The notes under the pieces: generated by a model
What the model was told of the DNA's origin: nothing
What the model saw: the letters and a program-made list of their open reading frames with translations, nothing else
The model's database searches: none
NCBI GenBank assembly: GCA_900543875.1
Contig: UQSV01000073.1
Location: 1-6,193 of the forward strand
Length of the DNA: 6,193 bases
Source of the DNA: an uncultured Coriobacteriaceae bacterium
GTDB taxonomy: Bacteria > Actinomycetota > Coriobacteriia > Coriobacteriales > Atopobiaceae
Direction of reading: 5' to 3'
Part shown: positions 1-4,417 of the stretch, one piece after another
Layout of the letters: every line of letters starts with the position of its first letter
How positions within the stretch are numbered: position 1 is the stretch's first letter
Made by a program: the position numbers and the translations under genes

Positions 1-26
1 AGCTCCCCGGCGACGGCGAGGGCCGC

Positions 27-1688
27 ATGGGCCGCGCGGGCGACGTGCTCGCGGGCCTGGGCCTGGGGCTCACGGCCGTGACGCTCGGCATAGTGCTTGC
101 CGTCGTGGCCTTCTCGACCGTATGGCTCATGGTGGGCGCCGACGACGGTAACCTCACCCAGAGCATGTCGATCTGCACCTGGGTGGCGCCGGGCGGGGTG
201 GCGAACCTGGGGCCCGGCCTCGTCTGGGCGCTGCTCGTGGTGGCGCTGTGCCGCCTAGCGTGGGGTCGCGGCCGCGCGCTCGACGGTCCCCGCGCCCGCC
301 ATGCCCTCGTGGCGGGGACGTTCGTGGTGCAGGTCGTCATCATCCTCGCCCTGCAGGCGCGCGACACCTACTGGGGCGACTCCTGGATGGTCTCCGACTT
401 CGTGCGCGCCGCGGTCGACGGCGGCATCCCGTCGATCTTCCGCGGCCCCTATCGCACGCTGTTCTACGATGCGCGGCTCTACTTCTCGTGCTATCCGTTC
501 CAGGCGACCCTGTTTTGGATGATGTATGGCCTGCGCCTCGTCTTTGGCGATGCGTCGTTCATGATCTACCAGCTGATCTCTGCCGCGGCGACTTCCCTGG
601 GCGTGTGGGCGCTGCTCGATCTCGCGCGCCTGTGCTGCCGGGATGCGCGCGGCCGGCGCGTCGCGTGGGTGCTTGTGGCCCTGTGCGCCCCGATGTACCT
701 GCTGTCGACGTTTCTCTACGGCAACGCGATGGGCTGCGGCCTTGCGCTGGCGTTTCTTGCCCTGCAGGCGCGCGCGATGAGCGCGGACGGCCGCGAGGCG
801 GCCGCGTGGTGCGCGGCGTCGCTTGCGCCGCTTGCCGCCGCCCTGTGCGTCAAGGCGACGTTCGTGCTGTTCGCGATTGGCGCGCTTCTTGCGTGGTTTG
901 TCCTTGCCCTGGTGCGCCGCCGGGGCTGGGGCCTTGTGGGCTGCGTCGCGGTCGTGGCGGTGGCGCACGCGCTGTCGGGCCTGCCGTTCGACGCGCTGGC
1001 GGCTGCCTCGGGCGGCTACGAGTTTGGCGGCTCGCTCACCACGCTCAACCATCTTGAGCTGGGCCTTCGCATGGGCGCAGGTGAGTTCTACGTGAGCGTT
1101 GACGACGGCCCTTACGAGTACGCGCCCGGCGGCTGGTCCAACCACTCCAACGCCGTGTGGCTTGCCTCGGGCGAGAACGCGGACGTCCAGAACGAGGTGG
1201 CGACCCACGAGCTCGCGGCCGACGTCCTGGCTTTTGCCAAGCACCCCGGTTACGCGGTGCGCTTCTTTGCCGTGAAGCTCGCCACCGAGTGGGCCGACCC
1301 CACCTACCAGTCGCTCTACTACCTCTCGATGTGCGGCAACGCCGCGGGCGTGCGCGTGAACCCCGCCGACACCTCGACGCCCCTGGGGGCCGCGAGCTCG
1401 GTGCTGATCGACGTCCTCGACGGCTATCAGACGGTGACGTTTGCCGCCGCCCTTGGCGCTGTGGTCCTGACGTGCCGCCTCTGGGGACGCGGGGGAGTGC
1501 GCAATGCGGCTGTGCTGCTGCTTGCCGCCGTCTTCTTCACCGGCTTTGGCTGCTACCTGCTGTGGGAGGCCAAGGCCGTCTACGTCCTGCCGTTTGCGAT
1601 TGTGGCCCTGCCGCTATCCTCGGTGGGTCTTTCGGCCCTGTTCCGCTACACTGAAGGGCTGTTCCCGCACAGGCGGGATACTTGCTAA
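27..1688 (+). CDS. Putative GT-C-fold (family 39-like) membrane glycosyltransferase
   Basis: A 553-residue polytopic membrane protein. Hydrophobic stretches lie near residues 12-36, 63-79, 93-110, 155-173, 178-197, 212-230, 232-249, 262-296, 302-318, 468-485, 493-511 and 517-537. A probable extracytoplasmic loop after the second or third segment carries acidic residues in DTYWGDSW (D113, D118), followed by YPFQATLF (156-163). GT-C enzymes place their catalytic acid in such a loop. A roughly 145-residue polar stretch (about 320-465) with KHPGYAVRFFAVKLATEWADPTY-like features precedes the last helices. The ending LLWEAKAVYVLPF resembles family-39-like enzymes of Gram-positive bacteria that use lipid-linked sugars to build envelope polymers. 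Substrate unknown. The start at 27 has a weak GAGGG 4 bases upstream and a short basic N-terminus before the first helix, but the frame is open to the left edge, so the true start may be upstream. Membrane protein: confident. Glycosyltransferase: family resemblance only. Confidence 0.72.
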   Translation: MGRAGDVLAGLGLGLTAVTLGIVLAVVAFSTVWLMVGADDGNLTQSMSICTWVAPGGVANLGPGLVWALLVVALCRLAWGRGRALDGPRARHALVAGTFVVQVVIILALQARDTYWGDSWMVSDFVRAAVDGGIPSIFRGPYRTLFYDARLYFSCYPFQATLFWMMYGLRLVFGDASFMIYQLISAAATSLGVWALLDLARLCCRDARGRRVAWVLVALCAPMYLLSTFLYGNAMGCGLALAFLALQARAMSADGREAAAWCAASLAPLAAALCVKATFVLFAIGALLAWFVLALVRRRGWGLVGCVAVVAVAHALSGLPFDALAAASGGYEFGGSLTTLNHLELGLRMGAGEFYVSVDDGPYEYAPGGWSNHSNAVWLASGENADVQNEVATHELAADVLAFAKHPGYAVRFFAVKLATEWADPTYQSLYYLSMCGNAAGVRVNPADTSTPLGAASSVLIDVLDGYQTVTFAAALGAVVLTCRLWGRGGVRNAAVLLLAAVFFTGFGCYLLWEAKAVYVLPFAIVALPLSSVGLSALFRYTEGLFPHRRDTC

Positions 1689-1691
1689 CCA

Positions 1692-1720
1692 AGCACCGCC
1701 CAGCCGTGGGCGAGGGTGCT
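1692..1720 (+). other. Hairpin in the tyrS 5' leader
   Basis: AGCACC-GCCCA (1692-1702) pairs with TGGGC (1707-1711) and GGTGCT (1715-1720), giving 11 base pairs with a GCCG loop and a 3-base bulge (GAG). It begins 4 bases after the stop of the upstream membrane-protein gene and ends 10 bases before the tyrS ribosome-binding site. No T-run follows, so it is not an intrinsic terminator. GTGCT is repeated at 1716-1720 and 1722-1726, so AGCAC at 1692-1696 could pair with either copy. The hairpin is seen directly; any regulatory or RNA-processing role is inference. Confidence 0.45.
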
Positions 1721-1730
1721 AGTGCTCATT

Positions 1731-1737
1731 GGAGGAA
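1731..1737 (+). promoter_or_regulatory. Ribosome-binding site of tyrS
   Basis: GGAGGAA is a near-perfect Shine-Dalgarno sequence whose GGAGG core ends 4 bases before GTG 1740. It decides the start: the earlier in-frame GTG at 1716 lies upstream of this site and inside a hairpin, and the ATG at 1761 is too far downstream. Confidence 0.85.
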
Positions 1738-1739
1738 CC

Positions 1740-2954
1740 GTGCTTTCAGTCGACGAACAGATGAAGGTGATCGCCTCGGGCGCCGCCCAGATCGTGCCCG
1801 AGCAGGAGCTGCGCAAGAAGCTCGAGAAGGGCCAGCCCCTCAACATCAAGCTCGGCGTTGACCCCACGAGCCCCGACCTGCACCTTGGCCACGCCGTGCC
1901 CCTGCGCAAGATGCGCCAGTTCCAGGACCTTGGCCACCAGGTCACGCTCATCATCGGCAACGGCACCGCGCTCATCGGCGACCCGTCGGGCAAGAACTCC
2001 ACGCGCCCGCAGCTGTCGCAGGAGCAGGTCGAGGCCAACGCCGAGACCTACGTGTCGCAGGCCATGAAGATCCTCGACCCCGAGAAGACCAAGATCGTAC
2101 ACAATGGCGACTGGATCCTCTCGCTCGACCTCAAGGGTCTGCTCGAGCTCTGCAGCAAGTTCACCGTTGCCCGCATCCTCGAGCGCGACGACTTCACCAA
2201 GCGCTACCAGAGCCAGACGCCCATCGCCCTGCACGAGTTCCTCTACCCCGTGATGCAGGCCTTCGACTCCGTCGAGATCAAGGCCGACGTCGAGATGGGC
2301 GGCACCGACCAGCTGTTCAACCTGCTCGCCGGACGCGACCTTATGGACAAGATGGGCATGGAGCCGCAGGTTGCGCTCACGATGCCGCTGCTCGAGGGCA
2401 CCGACGGCGTGCGCAAGATGTCGAAGAGTTACGGCAACTACGTTGGCCTCACCGACGCGCCGGCCGACATGTACGGTAAGCTCATGAGCATTCCCGACAC
2501 GATGATCGGCAAGTACTTCCGCCTTGCCAGCACCCTCTCGGTCGAGGAGGTCGACAAGATCGACGCCGCCCTTGCCGACGGCTCGGCTGACCCCTACGAG
2601 CTCAAGCGCCAGCTCGCGGCCAACATCTGCGACCTGTACCACGGCGCCGGCGCCGGCGAGGCCGCCGCGGCCGAGTTCACGCGCGTGCACTCCAACCGCG
2701 AGATGCCCGAGCACATCGAGGATGTTGCGGTTGAGATCGAGACCGGCGACGATGGCCTGGTCTACCTGCCGCGCGTCCTTGTCGCCGCGGGCCTCTCGAG
2801 CTCCGCTGGCCAGGCGCGCCGCGACATCGATGGTGGCGGCGTGCGCATCAACGGCGAGGCCCTGCAGGCCAAGAGCTACAACGTCGACCCGTCGCTGCTC
2901 GTGAAGGGCAACGTGCTGCAGGTGGGCAAGCGCCACTTCGCGCGCCTCGCGTAG
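1740..2954 (+). CDS. tyrS: Tyrosyl-tRNA synthetase
   Basis: A class Ic aminoacyl-tRNA synthetase that attaches tyrosine to tRNA-Tyr in the cytoplasm using ATP. With the GTG start at 1740, chosen for the GGAGGAA just upstream, it has 404 residues, normal for bacterial TyrRS. In order: KLGVDPTSPDLHLGH (37-51) with HIGH motif HLGH at 48-51; IIGNGTALIGDPSGKN (71-86); the tyrosine pocket EFLYPVMQAFDS with Y169, Q173 and D176; GGTDQLFNLL (187-196); KMSKS (226-230); and a C-terminal S4 RNA-binding domain at about 342-403. KLGxDPT and GGTDQxFNLL point to the subtype in which KLG replaces the YCG of the E. coli and Geobacillus enzymes. All catalytic motifs are intact. It starts 51 bases after the preceding gene and ends at its own terminator. 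No separate promoter is convincing, so it may be read through from upstream. Certain identification. Confidence 0.98.
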   Translation: MLSVDEQMKVIASGAAQIVPEQELRKKLEKGQPLNIKLGVDPTSPDLHLGHAVPLRKMRQFQDLGHQVTLIIGNGTALIGDPSGKNSTRPQLSQEQVEANAETYVSQAMKILDPEKTKIVHNGDWILSLDLKGLLELCSKFTVARILERDDFTKRYQSQTPIALHEFLYPVMQAFDSVEIKADVEMGGTDQLFNLLAGRDLMDKMGMEPQVALTMPLLEGTDGVRKMSKSYGNYVGLTDAPADMYGKLMSIPDTMIGKYFRLASTLSVEEVDKIDAALADGSADPYELKRQLAANICDLYHGAGAGEAAAAEFTRVHSNREMPEHIEDVAVEIETGDDGLVYLPRVLVAAGLSSSAGQARRDIDGGGVRINGEALQAKSYNVDPSLLVKGNVLQVGKRHFARLA

Positions 2955-2977
2955 ACAGCGCGTTCGATAGCCTTTTG

Positions 2978-3010
2978 AAGCCCCGCGGTCCTGTGCCCGC
3001 GGGGCTTTTT
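2978..3010 (+). terminator. Intrinsic terminator after tyrS
   Basis: AAGCCCCGCGG (2978-2988) and CCGCGGGGCTT (2997-3007) form a perfect 11-bp GC-rich stem with an 8-base loop. The stem runs into a T-tract at 3006-3010. It lies 23 bases after the tyrS stop and closes the upstream transcription unit, so the next gene needs its own promoter. Confidence 0.95.
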
Positions 3011-3167
3011 CATCATGTGGTTGAGCTGGGTCTATGCTAGTTATCGGTGGGTGGCCTGGCGCGTTTGTGTACTTGTTGCCACGATTTTTGTTAGATTCTG
3101 GCAAGGTTTGTGTCTGACGCCCCGGGAGTTACTCGAGGGCTTGGGACTCGTCGTCGTGTCGGTGCGC

Positions 3168-3173
3168 TAGGCT
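3168..3173 (+). promoter_or_regulatory. Possible -10 element of a leaderless promoter
   Basis: TAGGCT fits the TANNNT -10 pattern and ends 6 bases before the A of ATG 3180, so transcription would begin at or next to the start codon. No Shine-Dalgarno sequence exists between 3155 and 3179, and leaderless mRNAs are common in actinobacteria. No good -35 is seen: TTGGGA (3141-3146) would leave a 21-base spacer. The remaining 3011-3167 stretch holds no gene. Other -10-like hexamers there (TATGCT 3033-3038, TAGATT 3092-3097) lack suitably spaced -35 partners. Confidence 0.35.
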
Positions 3174-3179
3174 CACCGC

Positions 3180-4127
3180 ATGAGCATCTGCCTGTGTGAC
3201 ATATCGGCCCTCGAGGCCATCCGCTCGAGCGGCAAGCTGGTTGGCGAGCTGATGGACCATCCGCGCACGTCGAGCCTCGACGGCTGCCGCGCCCCCAACG
3301 CCGCCGAGCTCGACGATCTCCTCGTTGGCCTTGGCGTTCGCACCCGTCCCGTGCACGTGCTGACGCCCGAAGGGTCCTCGACTCACCGCCAACAGGGCGT
3401 CGTTCGCCACCGCTGCACCTGCAGGCTGCCCCGTGCGTCCCTGCTCAAGGTAGAGGAGGGGATTCTGGTTGCCTCTCCCGAGCTGATGATTGTTCAGATG
3501 GCTGAGTCCGGAAATGTTGACGAGGTCGAGCTCGCCCAGCTTGCATCCGAGCTTTGCGGCACGTATTTGCTCGATCCTGACAAGGAATCTTGGGAAGGGT
3601 TTACCAATATCGACAAGGCGGTCTGCTCGCTTGCGCGCATCGGCGGAACTTTGGGGGCGTTTGGCAAGATGCGCGGCGCAACCAAGCTTCGTCGCGCCTT
3701 GGCGGGAGCTGTTGAGGGGTCGCACTCTCCCATGGAAACGGTTCTGGCCCTCTTGATGACGCTGCCCCGAAGTGTTGGCGGTATGGGCTTCTCGGGGGTT
3801 GCGATGAACTACAAGGTAAACTCTGGGAATTCGTACTACCTAGTTGACCTCGCCTTTCCAAAGCTCAGGGTGGGACTTGAGTACAACGGTCTTCAATATC
3901 ACGCCATCGAGCAGAGCGCGCGTGATGACCGCCGCCAAAATGAGCTTATTGGTCAGGGTTGGACCATCATTAACGTCTGGATTGACGATCTCAAGGACCC
4001 GGTCAAGTTCGCCAGGCTTATCAGCTCGCTCATGCGTACGATGGGTCGTCGCACTAGGCCGGGAGATGCCTTTCTGAAAAGGCAGGCTAATCTTCGCAAG
4101 CGGCTTGTTCCGGGTTGTAGAAGCTGA
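3180..4127 (+). CDS. DUF559/Vsr-like endonuclease-domain protein, AbiEi-like architecture
   Basis: A 315-residue, probably cytoplasmic protein with no signal peptide or membrane segment. The N-terminal two thirds resembles the AbiEi-antitoxin-like region of actinobacterial DUF559 proteins: PVHVLTP (57-63), VRHRC (75-79), LPRASLLKVEEGILVASPEL (83-102) and SELCGTYLL (123-131). After SPMETVLALLMTLP (183-196) comes a PD-(D/E)XK/Vsr-like segment: VDLAFP with D223, GLEYNG with E234, H241, then DDRRQNEL (D249, D250, R251) and GWTIINV. Known members usually read EYDG; here it is EYNG (N236), so nuclease activity is uncertain. The role of the family is poorly defined, with links to toxin-antitoxin-like and mobile defence loci proposed; no partner gene lies beside it. 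Start ATG 3180 has no ribosome-binding site. The 3' half is less GC-rich than its neighbours (29/60 at 3841-3900 against 42/60 in tyrS 2281-2340), compatible with transfer. It ends 2 bases before an inverted-repeat element. Real gene: confident; function: tentative. Confidence 0.82.
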   Translation: MSICLCDISALEAIRSSGKLVGELMDHPRTSSLDGCRAPNAAELDDLLVGLGVRTRPVHVLTPEGSSTHRQQGVVRHRCTCRLPRASLLKVEEGILVASPELMIVQMAESGNVDEVELAQLASELCGTYLLDPDKESWEGFTNIDKAVCSLARIGGTLGAFGKMRGATKLRRALAGAVEGSHSPMETVLALLMTLPRSVGGMGFSGVAMNYKVNSGNSYYLVDLAFPKLRVGLEYNGLQYHAIEQSARDDRRQNELIGQGWTIINVWIDDLKDPVKFARLISSLMRTMGRRTRPGDAFLKRQANLRKRLVPGCRS

Positions 4128-4129
4128 TC

Positions 4130-4157
4130 CTGCCAGTGTAAACGGTTACACGTGCGA
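4130..4157 (+). repeat. Left inverted-repeat arm
   Basis: Begins CTGCCAGTG and ends ACACGTGCGA. Its reverse complement matches 4290-4317 at 25 of 28 positions without gaps; the innermost 15 positions are identical. The arm overlaps an operator-like dyad (4137-4150) and a CACGTG hexamer (4149-4154). The match stops abruptly on the inner side after A4157. Confidence 0.85.
4137..4150. promoter_or_regulatory. LacI/CcpA-type operator-like dyad, left
   Basis: TGTAAACGGTTACA fits the catabolite-responsive-element pattern TGWAANCGNTNWCA at every fixed position and has the central CG step favoured by LacI/GalR-family regulators. The dyad extends one base each side (GTGTAA...TTACAC). It lies just after the DUF559-type gene and far (about 270 bases) upstream of the U32 gene, so any action would need looping with the second site. 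No LacI-family gene is present in the window. Confidence 0.3.
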
Positions 4158-4214
4158 TAAATATATCTAGAGGATGTCCCTTAATGGGCAAATGGACCCG
4201 CTTGGTGCCTCTCG

Positions 4215-4264
4215 GGGGCCCTGTCTGATATTTGCGGATATCCGCAAATATCAGACAGGGCCCC
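4215..4264. repeat. Perfect 50-bp palindrome
   Basis: The 25-base arms 4215-4239 and 4240-4264 are exact reverse complements with no spacer, centred on GCGGAT/ATCCGC. Outer ends are GGGGCCC and GGGCCCC, and pairing breaks at G4214/A4265. In RNA it would form a very stable hairpin. Neither strand has a T-run after the stem, so it is not a standard intrinsic terminator, though it could still protect a 3' end or block transcription. In DNA it could extrude as a cruciform or bind a dimeric protein. Confidence 0.97.
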
Positions 4265-4289
4265 ATTGCGGCTCGTGGCACATCAGCGG

Positions 4290-4317
4290 TCGCACGTGTA
4301 ACCGGTTTCACTGACAG
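4290..4317 (-). repeat. Right inverted-repeat arm
   Basis: Begins TCGCACGTGTAACCGG and ends CACTGACAG. It pairs with 4130-4157 with three mismatches (positions 16, 19 and 25 of the alignment). The arm contains an operator-like dyad at 4297-4310 and a CACGTG hexamer at 4293-4298 in the mirrored position. Confidence 0.85.
4297..4310. promoter_or_regulatory. LacI/CcpA-type operator-like dyad, right
   Basis: TGTAACCGGTTTCA also fits TGWAANCGNTNWCA at all fixed positions with a central CG. Its centre is 160 bp from that of the left dyad, about 15 helical turns, a distance at which DNA looping is possible. It lies about 110 bases upstream of the U32 start. The resemblance may simply reflect the internal symmetry of a transposon end. 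Confidence 0.3.
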
Positions 4318-4389
4318 TTTGGCCCGCGCGAATGATCACAAGGCATGAAATCGGGAGATGGCGACGCCGCTGCGCTATTGTTATCGGGT

Positions 4390-4395
4390 TAGATT
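4390..4395 (+). promoter_or_regulatory. Weak -10 candidate upstream of the U32 gene
   Basis: TAGATT fits TANNNT and would place transcription start near 4402, a short leader before ATG 4418. No -35 is recognisable 16-18 bases upstream, and TATTGT at 4376-4381 is an equal alternative. Otherwise 4318-4417 shows no gene or strong structure. Confidence 0.2.
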
Positions 4396-4417
4396 GAGCG
4401 AAAAGATGGGGGTTGCA

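Larger units (their letters stand above)
4130..4317. mobile_element. MITE-like element: 28-bp inverted repeats around a perfect palindrome
   Basis: This 188-bp non-coding block is bounded by 28-bp inverted repeats (4130-4157 and 4290-4317, 25/28 matching) and contains a perfect 50-bp palindrome (4215-4264). It carries no credible gene. That architecture is typical of small non-autonomous elements mobilised by a transposase encoded elsewhere. It sits immediately after the stop of the DUF559-type gene. No target-site duplication is evident: the 8 bases outside each end are AGCTGATC and TTTGGCCC. It may therefore be old, have slightly different ends, or be a regulatory region instead. The repeats are plain in the sequence; mobility is inference. 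Confidence 0.45.

Noticed and set aside
255..1244. A 329-codon open frame on the - strand opposite the membrane protein
   Set aside because: Arg/Ala/His-rich shadow with no recognisable motif; the + strand frame has a coherent series of transmembrane segments.
1663..1678. Hairpin TCCCGC-acag-GCGGGA at the end of the membrane-protein gene
   Set aside because: Six base pairs inside the coding region with no T-tract afterwards; it is expected by chance in GC-rich sequence.
1746..3104. A 452-codon open frame on the - strand opposite tyrS
   Set aside because: It is antisense to an unambiguous TyrRS, repetitive in Leu/Val/Ala/His, matches no family I recognise, and begins beyond the tyrS terminator with no ribosome-binding site noted.
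4145..4160. ParB parS-like sequence around CACGTG
   Set aside because: Only 11 of 16 positions match the parS consensus and the AAACA half is missing; the resemblance comes from the CACGTG core of the inverted repeat.
4169..4228. Possible 14-codon leader peptide (AGAGGA at 4169-4174, ATG 4184, stop TGA 4226-4228) ahead of the palindrome
   Set aside because: The spacing is acceptable, but the peptide has no run of regulatory codons, no clear promoter is present, and the U32 start is about 190 bases further on.
4215..4264. Palindrome as an intrinsic terminator of the DUF559-type gene
   Set aside because: No T-run follows the stem on either strand (ATTGCGG on +, CCGAGAGG on -), so the standard mechanism is not supported.
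4087..4311. A 74-codon - strand frame spanning almost the whole inverted-repeat element
   Set aside because: It begins with GTG, lacks a ribosome-binding site, runs through the perfect palindrome and ends inside the DUF559-type gene. No sign of protein-level conservation is visible.
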